Shown here: positions 48,114 through 57,253 of the stretch, piece after piece | Layout: each line of letters starts with the position of its first letter | How positions within the stretch are numbered: position 1 is the stretch's first letter | Assembly (NCBI RefSeq): GCF_014218255.1 | Contig: NZ_AP021872.1 | Location: forward strand, 124,001 to 188,000 | Direction: 5' to 3' | Origin: Mycoavidus sp. B2-EB | GTDB lineage: Bacteria > Pseudomonadota > Gammaproteobacteria > Burkholderiales > Burkholderiaceae | Length of the DNA: 64,000 nt | Notes under the pieces: model-generated | Told to the model about the DNA's origin: nothing | Seen by the model: only the letters and a program-made list of their open reading frames with translations | The model's database searches: none | Position numbers and translations under genes: made by a program

Positions 48114-49265
48114 TTAAGCGGTATCGATAGCGCAAGCGTGCTCGGTTTTATCGTCTAGTACGCTAATGCGCGCCAGAATGCGTAGATCGCGGCCAACGCG
48201 CTCAACCGATTGAAATGAAAGTGTGACGCGTTGCGCTAACGTGGCGGGTGCGACAAGTTTGAACATACCCTGCGCATCGCATAATAAACTGGGCGCTAAA
48301 TAGATGAGCAGTTCATCAATACAATGCTGCTGTAATAGCGCACCATTTAGACCTTGGCCAGCTTCAACCTGTAATTCATTGATGCCACGTTCGCTTAGCA
48401 AGTGCAGCAACGCAGGCAGATCTACTTGAGCCGAAGCATGGCCGGCAAGTGGAATGACTTCAGCGCCGCGCGCCCGCAATGCGTGCGCTTTTTGCATCTG
48501 CGTAGCGTTGAGCGAGGCGCAGACAATCAGTAGCGGAGCATGGCCATTTAATAAATGGGCGTTGAGCGGTACCTCAAGCCGGCTATCGACTAATACCCGT
48601 AGTGGTTGCCTTGGTGTATCAATTTCACGTACGGTTAATTGCGGATTATCCGCGCGTACGGTCCCAATGCCCGTCAAGATGGCACAGGCCCGAGCGCGCC
48701 AGAGATGGCTATCCGCGCGCGCTGCGGGGCTTGTAATCCATTGACTTTCTCCGCTGGGTAAGGCGGTCCGACCGTCTAAGCTGGCGGCAATTTTGACGCG
48801 GACCCATGGTCGGTGGCGGGTCATGCGTGACATAAAGCCTAGATTAAGCTCATATGCTTCATGCGCGAGCAAGCCGCAACGCACATTGATTTGAGCTGCG
48901 CGTAGTAAAGCTAAACCTTGACCTGAAACTTGCGGGTTTGGATCTTCCCGCGCGCAAATGACTTCGGCGATTTGCGCTTCAATGAAGGCTTTTGCACAGG
49001 GCGGAGTGCGGCCGAAGTGGCTGCATGGCTCTAATGAAACATAGGCGGTAGCGCCGCTTGGGTCATGTCCGCGCGTGCGCGCATCGTGTAATGCCTGGAT
49101 TTCCGCGTGGTTTCCCCCCGCCGGTTGTGTAAATCCCTCGCCAATCACTGCACCGTCTTTTACCAGCACACACCCAACGCGCGGATTGGGGGTTGTCGTG
49201 TACATGCCGCGTGCAGCAAGCGCCAAAGCGCGCTGCATATAAATGAAGTCAGCGTTAGAAAACAT
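48114..49265 (-). CDS. ribD: Riboflavin biosynthesis bifunctional deaminase/reductase RibD
   Basis: The 383-aa protein carries out the second and third pyrimidine steps. Residues 1-145 are the deaminase: ALAARGMYTTTPNPRVGCVL, the zinc-ligand HAEIQAL, and PCSHFGRTPPCAKAFIEAQI. Residues 146-370 are the NADPH-dependent reductase (RPWVRVKIAASLDGRTALPS, WRARACAILTGIGTVRADNP, INELQVEAGQGLNGALLQQ). Length is normal. hemL ends 5 bp upstream, so the row hemL-ribD-ribE is likely one transcript. Confidence 0.95.
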   Translation of the reverse strand: MFSNADFIYMQRALALAARGMYTTTPNPRVGCVLVKDGAVIGEGFTQPAGGNHAEIQALHDARTRGHDPSGATAYVSLEPCSHFGRTPPCAKAFIEAQIAEVICAREDPNPQVSGQGLALLRAAQINVRCGLLAHEAYELNLGFMSRMTRHRPWVRVKIAASLDGRTALPSGESQWITSPAARADSHLWRARACAILTGIGTVRADNPQLTVREIDTPRQPLRVLVDSRLEVPLNAHLLNGHAPLLIVCASLNATQMQKAHALRARGAEVIPLAGHASAQVDLPALLHLLSERGINELQVEAGQGLNGALLQQHCIDELLIYLAPSLLCDAQGMFKLVAPATLAQRVTLSFQSVERVGRDLRILARISVLDDKTEHACAIDTA

Positions 49266-49270
49266 GAACG

Positions 49271-50554
49271 CTAGCCATTTAAGGCGGAGAAGGCCGTGTG
49301 TGCTGCTGTAAGCGTTGCATCAATCACGGCAGCATCATGGGTAATGGAGACGAAACCTGCTTCATAGGCGGAAGGGGCGAAATAAAACCCAGCCGCGAGC
49401 ATATGATGGAAAAAAGCCTTGAAATGCTCTAGATTGCACTCTGCAACCTCGGCCAAACAGGTGGGTGGGCAAGCCGCAAAATATAAGCCAAACATCCCGC
49501 CTATATGATCGGTGGAGAAGGCAATGCCTGCGGCGTGAGCGGCCTGTGTGAGGCCCTCCGTTAGACGCGCGGTTTGAGTCTCTAGTTGCGCATAAAAGTT
49601 AGGCTCTTGCAAGCGCTTTAGGGTGGCGAGTCCGGCGGCGACAGCAAGCGGGTTGCCGGCTAGCGTACCCGCTTGATAAACCGCGCCCAGCGGGGCCAAA
49701 TGCGCCATAATATCGCGGCGCCCGCCAAATGCAGCGGCGGGCATGCCGCCACCGATAATTTTACCTAAACAGGTCAAATCCGGTGTAATGTCGTAAAGTG
49801 CTTGTGCGCCACCTAGCGCCACGCGAAAGCCGCTCATCACTTCATCGAAAATTAAAAGTGCGCCATGTTGTGTGCATAGTTCACGCAGCTGCTGAAGAAA
49901 GGCCGGTGCGCCGCGCACTAAATTCATATTGCCAGCGATGGGCTCAACAATCACAGCAGCAATTTCTGCGCCAATTGACGCAAAAGTTTCGCTTAATTGC
50001 GCTAGATTGTTATATTCAAGCACGGTCGTATGTTGAGCCACGGTACCAGGCACACCCGCCGAAGTGGGCTGTCCAAAACTTAAGAGTCCAGAACCTGCTT
50101 TGATGAGCAAGCTATCTGCATGGCCGTGGTAACACCCTTCGAATTTAATAATGCGCTGTCGTCCGGTAAAGCCGCGCGCAAGCCGTAACGCGCTCATGGT
50201 GGCTTCGGTGCCGCTGCAGACAAGCCGGACTTGTTCAATTGAAGGGAGAAGCTTACAAATCTCTTCCGCAATTTCAATCTCGGCTTCGGTTGGCGTGCCA
50301 AAACTAAATCCATGAGTTAATGCGGTTTCAACTGCAGCCAGCACCTGCGCATCTAAATGGCCGAGAATCATGGGTCCCCATGAGCCAATATAATCAACGT
50401 AACGCTTATCGTCGGCATCCCAAAAATGAGGGCCTAATGCACGTTTGATAAAACAAGGTGTGCCGCCCACTGAGCGAAAAGCGCGCACGGGAGAATTAAC
50501 GCCGCCGGGGATGGTTTTCTGGGCTCGCGCGAACAGGTCGTGGTTACGGGACAT
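49271..50554 (-). CDS. hemL: Glutamate-1-semialdehyde 2,1-aminomutase
   Basis: This PLP enzyme makes 5-aminolaevulinate for tetrapyrroles, the first committed step feeding hemH. The 427-aa protein starts [20 protein letters not shown] and has [64 protein letters not shown] with the PLP lysine, and [18 protein letters not shown] chose ATG 50554; a longer frame to 50590 adds 12 residues outside the family. Confidence 0.96.
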   Translation of the reverse strand: MSRNHDLFARAQKTIPGGVNSPVRAFRSVGGTPCFIKRALGPHFWDADDKRYVDYIGSWGPMILGHLDAQVLAAVETALTHGFSFGTPTEAEIEIAEEICKLLPSIEQVRLVCSGTEATMSALRLARGFTGRQRIIKFEGCYHGHADSLLIKAGSGLLSFGQPTSAGVPGTVAQHTTVLEYNNLAQLSETFASIGAEIAAVIVEPIAGNMNLVRGAPAFLQQLRELCTQHGALLIFDEVMSGFRVALGGAQALYDITPDLTCLGKIIGGGMPAAAFGGRRDIMAHLAPLGAVYQAGTLAGNPLAVAAGLATLKRLQEPNFYAQLETQTARLTEGLTQAAHAAGIAFSTDHIGGMFGLYFAACPPTCLAEVAECNLEHFKAFFHHMLAAGFYFAPSAYEAGFVSITHDAAVIDATLTAAHTAFSALNG

Positions 50555-50617
50555 AAGGTTGTTTCTCAAAAAAAGAGCGCTTAAGAGCAAGTCAAATTGA
50601 TCTGGACAAGGTACGGT

Positions 50618-51406
50618 TTACTTAAGGCTGCCTGCGAGAAATTGCTCTAACCGGTCACTTTTGGGATGTAAGAAGATCTCATCAGGAGGGCCTTCTTCTT
50701 CAATCCGTCCTTGGTGCAAGAAAATCACATGATTGGATAAATGGCGCGCGAACCCCATCTCATGCGTGACAACAATCATAGTGCGGCCTTCGTTAGCCAA
50801 AGTTTGCATCACTTTGAGCACTTCACCTATAAGTTCTGGGTCAAGCGCAGAAGTGGGTTCATCAAAGAGTAGCACATCCGGATGCATAGCGAGGGCGCGG
50901 GCAATGGCTACGCGTTGTTGCTGTCCGCCTGATAGATGCGTTGGATACTTTTTTTCAATTTCGCGGCCAAGCCCGACTTTATCCAGGTAGAGACGAGCGC
51001 GCTCTTGTGCTTGCGCGCGCGATAGGCCGAGGACATGCACGGGCGCTTCGATGATATTTTCTAGTACGTTTAAATGCGCCCATAAATTGAAATGCTGAAA
51101 TACCATCGCCAGGCGTGTGCGCACGCGTTGCAATAGCTTATGATCGACAACTTGCAACTGGCCTTGTGGATTGGCGATGGTGTGTACTTCTTCGCCATCA
51201 ATAATGATGCGTCCAGCGTTGGGCTGTTCGAGGAAATTGATGCAACGCAAAAGCGTGCTTTTGCCAGAGCCTGATGAGCCGATGACACTAATTACATCCC
51301 CCGCCTTCGCCTGCAACGATACGCCTTTAAGGACCTCTTGCGCACCATATCTTTTGTGCAAATCGGTAACGACTAATTTATAGTGAGATGAGTCCATAGA
51401 AAGCAT
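50618..51406 (-). CDS. hisP: Basic amino-acid ABC transporter ATPase (HisP/ArtP type)
   Basis: ATPase of a polar amino-acid importer. Walker A is [20 protein letters not shown] (about 39-58), the Q loop is [19 protein letters not shown], the signature is [18 protein letters not shown], and Walker B is [19 protein letters not shown] with [15 protein letters not shown]. The final gene of a receptor-permease-permease-ATPase row. ATG 51397 (MDSSHYK) is an alternative start. Its neighbours indicate lysine, arginine or histidine transport. Confidence 0.93.
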   Translation of the reverse strand: MLSMDSSHYKLVVTDLHKRYGAQEVLKGVSLQAKAGDVISVIGSSGSGKSTLLRCINFLEQPNAGRIIIDGEEVHTIANPQGQLQVVDHKLLQRVRTRLAMVFQHFNLWAHLNVLENIIEAPVHVLGLSRAQAQERARLYLDKVGLGREIEKKYPTHLSGGQQQRVAIARALAMHPDVLLFDEPTSALDPELIGEVLKVMQTLANEGRTMIVVTHEMGFARHLSNHVIFLHQGRIEEEGPPDEIFLHPKSDRLEQFLAGSLK

Positions 51407-51435
51407 ATGGGTAGATAGAGTGAAGGGTATTGCGT

Positions 51436-52134
51436 TTACAGATAAGCGAGCCAGCGTCGCTCGGCTCGCCTAAAGAGCCAAACTAGCGCAAACGAAATAC
51501 AGAGATAAAGGAGCGCGGCTACACTATACGCTTGAAAAGTGAGATAGGTCGCCGAATTTGCGTCGCGCGCGATTTTTAAAATATCTGGCACCGTTGCGGT
51601 AAACGCGATGGTTGTCGCATGCAACATAAGAATCACTTCATTACTATAAGCCGGCAAAGCTCGTCTGAGTGCGGATGGCAAAATAATGCGCCGATACAAC
51701 GTAAATTGGCTCATGCCATAAGCGCGCGCCGCCTCGATCTCATGGGGTGAGCTGGTTTTAATTGCGCCGGCAAAAATCTCGGTTGTATAGGCGCACGTAT
51801 TCAGTGCGAAGGTGAGTAAGGTGCAATTCATGCCATCGCGGAAAAAATCACTTAAGAGAGGCGTTGTCTGCACAACGTTAAGCGTGTAGATGCCCGTATA
51901 AAAAAATAATAACTGGACATACAGTGGTGTGCCGCAAAATACATAGGTATAGAGTCGAACCGGCGCGGCAATCAAGCGCCGACTCGACACCCGAGCTACG
52001 GCTAACGGGATCGCTAGGCAAAACCCAAAAGCGATGGATACCACTAATAGCCATAGCGTAATGACTAATCCTGTAGCTTGGTAGCCATCCGTGAAAAGAT
52101 ACGCTCGCCAGTAATCGTGCAGAAGTTCGATCAT
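51436..52134 (-). CDS. hisM: Basic amino-acid ABC transporter permease HisM type
   Basis: A 232-aa inner-membrane permease with about five helices. It shows [40 protein letters not shown] (the R.TPLL.QL motif), and the EAA-type loop [26 protein letters not shown]. It is coupled to hisQ by a 4-bp overlap and followed 30 bp later by hisP. Confidence 0.92.
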   Translation of the reverse strand: MIELLHDYWRAYLFTDGYQATGLVITLWLLVVSIAFGFCLAIPLAVARVSSRRLIAAPVRLYTYVFCGTPLYVQLLFFYTGIYTLNVVQTTPLLSDFFRDGMNCTLLTFALNTCAYTTEIFAGAIKTSSPHEIEAARAYGMSQFTLYRRIILPSALRRALPAYSNEVILMLHATTIAFTATVPDILKIARDANSATYLTFQAYSVAALLYLCISFALVWLFRRAERRWLAYL

Positions 52135-52820
52135 AGCGCTGCCTTACGGACTCCAACCAAATAACGGCGCTCTAAAGCGAGTAGCACAAGATTGGAAAGC
52201 GCGGTGAGCGCAAGGTAGATGAGGGCGGCGACGAGTACAAAGAAAAACATGTTGTACGTGCCTTTGCCGGCATCTTGTACCGCCTTGACAAGGTCTGACA
52301 GGCCAATAATTGAAACCAGCGCAGTGGCTTTTAATAGCACTTGCCAGTTATTGCCAATACCGGGTAGCGCAAAGCGCATCATTTGTGCAAAAAGGATGCG
52401 CCGAAAGATTTGCCAGCGCGTCATTCCATAGGCCGCACCGGCCTCTAGCTGGCCACGCGGCACAGCTTGAAAAGCACCGCGAAAAGTCTCGGTGAAATAA
52501 GCGCCATAAATAAAGCCGAGGGTGAGTACGCCGGCGGAGAACGAATCGATCTCTAGCGGCTCAAGACCCATCAAATCTGTTAAGTTATTGAGCCAAATTT
52601 GAATACTATAAAAAATCAGTAGCATGAGTACCAAATCCGGCACACTACGAATCAATGTCGTATAAGCGGTGGCGACGGCTGAGGCCAGCCGGTTTTTTGA
52701 GAGTTTGGCGCTGGCGCCAGCCAGCCCAAGCATGAATGAGACCGCCAGCGATAGCACTGCGAGCTGAATAGTTTGCCATGCGCCCTGTGCAATGAGCGGG
52801 CCGTATCCCTGTAAAAGCAT
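52131..52820 (-). CDS. hisQ: Basic amino-acid ABC transporter permease HisQ type
   Basis: A 229-aa permease partner of HisM. It has AWQTIQLAVLSLAVSFMLGL, YTTLIRSVPDLVLMLLIFY (R.VP-type motif), an EAA loop GQLEAGAAYGMTRWQIFRRIL, and a WQVLLKATALVSIIGLSDL segment. Its ATG lies 17 bp after the hisJ stop, giving a compact operon. Confidence 0.92.
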   Translation of the reverse strand: MLLQGYGPLIAQGAWQTIQLAVLSLAVSFMLGLAGASAKLSKNRLASAVATAYTTLIRSVPDLVLMLLIFYSIQIWLNNLTDLMGLEPLEIDSFSAGVLTLGFIYGAYFTETFRGAFQAVPRGQLEAGAAYGMTRWQIFRRILFAQMMRFALPGIGNNWQVLLKATALVSIIGLSDLVKAVQDAGKGTYNMFFFVLVAALIYLALTALSNLVLLALERRYLVGVRKAAL

Positions 52821-52837
52821 GAGAATTTAAAATCGAC

Positions 52838-53611
52838 TTAATTGCTATAGTGACTACGGTTGAAATATTGATGGGTTAACTTTTGATATGTACCGTTCTG
52901 ACGGATCTCAGCCAGCGCCCGATTGAGTTGTTCCTTCAGATCTGTATCTCCTTTGCGCAAGCCAATCGCAATGCCCTGTCCCAGCGTTTCAGGGTCCTTG
53001 ATCGATGGCCCGGCAAAAGCGAAACCTTGACCCCGCGGGGTTTTTAGAAAGCCAACCTCGGCTTGTATTTCATCTTGCAACGAAGCGTCAAGTCGCTTGG
53101 ATAAAAGATCGGCATAGACTTGGTCTTGGTTTGCATAGGAAATAATGGTAACGCCTCTGGGCGCCCATTGCCGTTTTGCATAAGTCTCTGCGGTGGTGCC
53201 CTGTTGCACGCCAATCCGCTTGTCTCTTAGCCTTTTGGCATCTGGCGTTAGTTTCGCATCGACCAATGCTACCATGCGGGCAGGAGCATCGAATAGTTTA
53301 TTGGAAAAATCAATTTGTTTTTTGCGTGGCGCTGTAACTGTCATCGAGGACAAAATAGCATCGAATTTGCGTCCCTTTAACGCCGGGATCATGCTGTCAA
53401 AATCCTGTTCAACCCAAATGCACTTTGCTTGCAATTGAGCGCAGAGTGCTTCGCCAAGTTCGATATCAAGGCCTTGCATTTTACCATCGGGGCCTTTAGA
53501 TTCAAGCGGCGGGTAACTTGGGTCGACGCCGAAACGAATGACTTTCCAGTCTTTCGCGTTTACACTAGTAGCGGCAAGTGCGAGCGCTAGATAAATAGCC
53601 AGCCTTTTCAT
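52838..53611 (-). CDS. hisJ: Periplasmic basic amino-acid-binding protein (HisJ/ArgT type)
   Basis: The 257-aa protein has a Sec signal peptide (MKRLAIYLALALAATSVNA, cleaved before KDW). The SBP_bac_3 fold shows VIRFGVDPSYPPLESKGPDG, GLDIELGEALCAQLQAKC, SMTVTAPRKKQIDFSNKLFD and RIGVQQGTTAETYAK. It should capture lysine, arginine, ornithine or histidine in the periplasm and hand it to HisQMP. It is the first gene of the operon. Confidence 0.93.
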   Translation of the reverse strand: MKRLAIYLALALAATSVNAKDWKVIRFGVDPSYPPLESKGPDGKMQGLDIELGEALCAQLQAKCIWVEQDFDSMIPALKGRKFDAILSSMTVTAPRKKQIDFSNKLFDAPARMVALVDAKLTPDAKRLRDKRIGVQQGTTAETYAKRQWAPRGVTIISYANQDQVYADLLSKRLDASLQDEIQAEVGFLKTPRGQGFAFAGPSIKDPETLGQGIAIGLRKGDTDLKEQLNRALAEIRQNGTYQKLTHQYFNRSHYSN

Positions 53612-53922
53612 GATCGGTATCTCTGGTTAAAGCTCGGCATTTTACCGTAGCTATGGGGGTATGCGATGACATATGCTGTCGCATAATGCAAACAAATATC
53701 GGTAAACTCCGGCGCTACGGGGGGATGTTCGCTTAGCGAAGAGTTTATTTAATGCTGAAATCGCTGTTTCGTCAATTGGCTTGGCGGTGGCAGTAGTTTA
53801 GAAAATATAATCCATCATATTTTGTATAAACGCCTGAAGACAGTCTTTGACCCCATCCAGGGGCAAGTGTTAGCTTTAGGCGCCCAGTTATTTATATTTA
53901 ACCTATTTTAACGGGTGAGTGC
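53612..53922. other. Divergent intergenic region between hisJ and the sulfonate/nitrate-type transporter
   Basis: About 310 bp without a gene. It holds a short dyad (TATGCGA...TCGCATA near 53660-53690), a palindrome TTCGCTTAGCGAA near 53730, and a good -10 box TATAAT at 53806-53811 with a TTGGCG at 53781 (spacing 19, not ideal). Both flanking transporters point away, so promoters for each should lie here. Confidence 0.4.
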
Positions 53923-55695
53923 ATGAAATTGCCTGTTCTTAAACTGCCAATGCCTGCTGCTTCGGCATGGCGGTTGCTTCCAAATCGTTGGGATTTCGTG
54001 GTTTTTCCCTTAATCATTTGCGTCATAGCAATGGCAGCGCTTGGTTTTCATCAAACCATGGCTCCCCTCGCTACGTTAAAAACCCAAGTAATTTCGCTTG
54101 ATCCGGCCAATCTGCCCGAATATGCGTTGCGCACAACGTTGCGTATGTTAGCGGCGATGGTGGCCGCGCTTATTTTTACTCTTATCTATGGCACGCTTGC
54201 AGCTAAAAGCCGCCGTGCACAGAAAATCCTGATACCCATACTCGATATTTTGCAGTCAGTACCGGTGTTGGGCTATATTTCATTTACCGTCGCTTTTTTC
54301 TTGGCACTTTTCCCAGGGCGTGTGATAGGGGCCGAATGTGCGGCTATTTTCGCCATATTTACCAGCCAAGCCTGGAATATGACCTTTAGTTTCTATCAAT
54401 CTCTGTGTACGGTGCCGCGGGATTTAGATGAGGTTTCGCGCAGCTTTCATTTGAGTGCTTGGCAACGTTTCTGGAAGCTCGAAGTTCCATTTTCAATGCC
54501 GGGCTTGGTGTGGAACATGATGATGTCAATGTCCGGCGGGTGGTTTTTTGTCGTGGCATCGGAAGCCATTACAGTGGGTAACCACACGATCACGTTGCCC
54601 GGTGTTGGCGCCTATCTGGCGCAGGCAATCAATCAGCGTGATCTAACTGCGGTCGGCTGGGTGATCTTGACCATGGCAGCGGTGATTTTGGCATATGACC
54701 AACTTCTGTTTCGCCCGCTGGTCGCGTGGGCGGATAAATTTCGACTTGAAACGACGAGTTCGGGGCTGGCACCTGAATCTTGGGTGCTTGATTTGATTCA
54801 CCGCACGCGGTTAATTCGTTGCTTACTGGTGCCGGTCGGCTGGGTTCTGGCAAAGATAGCGCGCTTGCCAATACGCTTTACATTCAGAAAGCCGTCGTTT
54901 GCACTGACGCCTAAGTTCTTCACTCAATTTGCCCCACTTAGCTTAAGTACAAGGGCGGTAGACATGATCTGGGGCGGGGCGATACTCTTTATCACCGGCT
55001 ATCTTGTCTACCGAGTATCAAATTACATCTGCGCAGAAGTGGGTTGGAGTGACTTGCTACTCGTATTAAGCCTGGGTTTGGCTACCTTTTTGCGCGTGCT
55101 GATTTTAATTGCACTGGCTTCTATAGTTTGGGTGCCAATCGGTGTCTTAATCGGACTGCGCCCCGCCTTGGCGGAGAAAGTCCAGTCATTGACGCAGTTT
55201 TTGGCTGCTTTCCCAGCGAATCTTTTGTTCCCGGTTTTTGTGGTCACGATTGCACGTTTTCAGCTCAATCCAGATATCTGGCTTTCTCCACTGATTATCT
55301 TAGGCACGCAATGGTATATTCTTTTCAACGTGGTGGCTGGCGCGAGCGCTTATCCAAATGATTTCAAAGAAGTCGCAACTAACTTTCGGATCCGTGGCTG
55401 GCAATGGTGGCGGCAAGTCATGCTACCGGGCATTTTTCCTTATTATGTCACAGGCGCTATCGCTGCCGCTGGCGGCGCATGGAACGCGAGTATCGTGTCT
55501 GAGGTCGTGTCATGGGGCAATACGAAGTTTGTTGCGCATGGTTTAGGCGCGTATATTGCTGAAGCGACTACCGCAGGTCATTATCCCCGGATTATTCTGG
55601 GGATCACCGTGATGGTGTTATTTGTCACTTTATTTAGCAGGCTAGTATGGCGTCCACTGTATGCCTACGCTGAAAGTAAATTTCGTCTTAACTAG
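53923..55695 (+). CDS. Double-domain ABC transporter permease (nitrate/sulfonate/bicarbonate type)
   Basis: This 590-aa protein is a tandem fusion of two BPD_transp_1 permease domains, about residues 30-270 and 350-590, with around twelve membrane helices. Each has an EAA-like loop (EVSRSFHLSAWQRFWKLEVP and EVATNFRIRGWQWWRQVMLP) and helix patterns such as LQSVPVLGYISFTVAFFLAL. Similar fused permeases lie upstream of alaS in Burkholderia. The substrate is not shown by sequence. There is no periplasmic receptor gene next to it. Confidence 0.88.
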   Translation: MKLPVLKLPMPAASAWRLLPNRWDFVVFPLIICVIAMAALGFHQTMAPLATLKTQVISLDPANLPEYALRTTLRMLAAMVAALIFTLIYGTLAAKSRRAQKILIPILDILQSVPVLGYISFTVAFFLALFPGRVIGAECAAIFAIFTSQAWNMTFSFYQSLCTVPRDLDEVSRSFHLSAWQRFWKLEVPFSMPGLVWNMMMSMSGGWFFVVASEAITVGNHTITLPGVGAYLAQAINQRDLTAVGWVILTMAAVILAYDQLLFRPLVAWADKFRLETTSSGLAPESWVLDLIHRTRLIRCLLVPVGWVLAKIARLPIRFTFRKPSFALTPKFFTQFAPLSLSTRAVDMIWGGAILFITGYLVYRVSNYICAEVGWSDLLLVLSLGLATFLRVLILIALASIVWVPIGVLIGLRPALAEKVQSLTQFLAAFPANLLFPVFVVTIARFQLNPDIWLSPLIILGTQWYILFNVVAGASAYPNDFKEVATNFRIRGWQWWRQVMLPGIFPYYVTGAIAAAGGAWNASIVSEVVSWGNTKFVAHGLGAYIAEATTAGHYPRIILGITVMVLFVTLFSRLVWRPLYAYAESKFRLN

Positions 55696-55811
55696 GGATG
55701 GTGCAAAATGCGCAGTTGGTCTGGCGTTGATTGGAGATATGATGCGACGCGCCAGTGCTAAGCAGTTGCTTAACTTTGCTTCATTTTAGAAAAATTGATA
55801 GATAGATCCCC

Positions 55812-57110
55812 ATGCACAATTCAGCCCTCGATCGACCCAATGAAATTTTGCGCGTAACCAATGTGCGCCGTGGTTTTAAAAAATCACAGGGAGAGCTACT
55901 GGTACTTGACGGTGCAAATCTAACCCTAAAAAGGGGTGAAATTGTTGGCTTGCTAGGTCGTTCGGGGTCTGGCAAATCTACTTTGCTACGCCTGATTGCG
56001 GGTTTGATCGAACCTAGCGGCGGCGAAATTGAGTATCTAGGCCAACCTCTGACAGGTCCGGCTGAGGGCGTGGCGATGGTGTTCCAGACATTTGCGCTAT
56101 TTCCTTGGCTTACGGTGTTGCAAAACGTCGAAGCTGGGTTGGAAGCACTTGGGGTTGGCGCGCGTGAACGACGCCAACGCGCGCTTGCCGCAATTGATCT
56201 GATCGGCCTAGATGGCTTTGAAAGCGCTTATCCGCGCGAGTTATCAGGTGGGATGCGGCAACGCGTTGGGTTTGCGCGGGCGCTCGTGGTTAACCCAACT
56301 TTACTGTTAATGGATGAACCATTTTCAGCTCTTGATGTATTGACAGCCGAGACGCTACGCACCGATTTATTGGATTTATGGAGTGAAAAAAGTTTACCCA
56401 TTAAAGCCGTATTGATTGTCACGCACAATGTAGAAGAGGCGGTCTTTATGTGCGACCGTATTTTAGTGTTGTCATCCAATCCCGGCCGCGTTATCGCTGA
56501 AATTCCGGTACCCTTTAAGCACCCACGTAACCGACTTGACCCAGCTTTTAGGCGCTTAGTTGATAATATTTATGCGCAAATGACCGCTCGCCCGAGTGCC
56601 GAAGCGATGCGTAAGGGCTTAACCTTGGGGAGTTGGTTGTCAGAAGTATCCACTAACTTGATGGCGGGTCTGATCGAAACCGTCGCGGCTCCTCCCTACG
56701 GAGGTAAAGCGGATTTGCCTGAAATCGCGCGCACCCTTCACCTTGAAGTGGATGATCTATTTCCCGTCGCTGAAATGATGCAATACCTTGGTTTTGCAGA
56801 TGTCCGTGAGGGTGACATTTTGCTCACGCCGCCTGGCAAGAAGTTTGCCGAATACGGCACTCAGGAACGCAAGCGACTCTTTGCTGAGCATCTACTGCGT
56901 AATGTACCGCTGGCGGCTTGGATTAAACGCGTCTTGCATGAACGGCCTGGCCGCCGCGCGCCGCGCATGAGATTTGAGCAAGAATTAGAAGATTTTTTAT
57001 CGGACAGTGCAGCTGAGCAGACGCTGGACGCAGTCATCAACTGGGGCCGGTACGCAGAAATCTTTTCTTACGACGATCAATCTGAGACCTTCAGTTTAGA
57101 AGATGATTGA
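55812..57110 (+). CDS. ABC transporter ATPase with AAA-associated carboxyl domain
   Basis: A 432-aa ATPase pairing with the preceding permease. Residues about 15-260 form the nucleotide-binding domain: [20 protein letters not shown] (Walker A), AMVFQTFALFPWLTVLQNVE (Q loop), ELSGGMRQRVGFARALV (signature), and LLLMDEPFSALDVLTAETL (Walker B). Residues about 275-432 are the AAA-associated winged-helix domain found in nitrate/sulfonate-type ATPases (FPVAEMMQYLGFADVREGD, PPGKKFAEYG). It lies 116 bp after the permease. Confidence 0.9.
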   Translation: MHNSALDRPNEILRVTNVRRGFKKSQGELLVLDGANLTLKRGEIVGLLGRSGSGKSTLLRLIAGLIEPSGGEIEYLGQPLTGPAEGVAMVFQTFALFPWLTVLQNVEAGLEALGVGARERRQRALAAIDLIGLDGFESAYPRELSGGMRQRVGFARALVVNPTLLLMDEPFSALDVLTAETLRTDLLDLWSEKSLPIKAVLIVTHNVEEAVFMCDRILVLSSNPGRVIAEIPVPFKHPRNRLDPAFRRLVDNIYAQMTARPSAEAMRKGLTLGSWLSEVSTNLMAGLIETVAAPPYGGKADLPEIARTLHLEVDDLFPVAEMMQYLGFADVREGDILLTPPGKKFAEYGTQERKRLFAEHLLRNVPLAAWIKRVLHERPGRRAPRMRFEQELEDFLSDSAAEQTLDAVINWGRYAEIFSYDDQSETFSLEDD

Positions 57111-57195
57111 GAGAAGTATAGCGAGTTCTACGCGAGGCTGGCTGCTGAAGATGCTGATTGGCGTTTGATTGCATCGGAAACGGGTGGCTATCTCG

Positions 57196-57201
57196 TATAA
57201 T
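57196..57201 (+). promoter_or_regulatory. Perfect -10 box upstream of alaS
   Basis: TATAAT at 57196-57201 lies about 53 bp before the alaS ATG; no good -35 box is seen at 16-18 bp. It is inside a longer open frame (from 57158), which supports placing the alaS start at 57254. Confidence 0.5.
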
Positions 57202-57253
57202 CTATAGCTTGCTAAAACCCATTACGCTTTACCGTATATCTACCCCTGCCGTC

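Noticed and set aside
45242..49265. FMN riboswitch in the riboflavin cluster
   Set aside because: Gaps between genes are short and none shows the conserved RFN element blocks.
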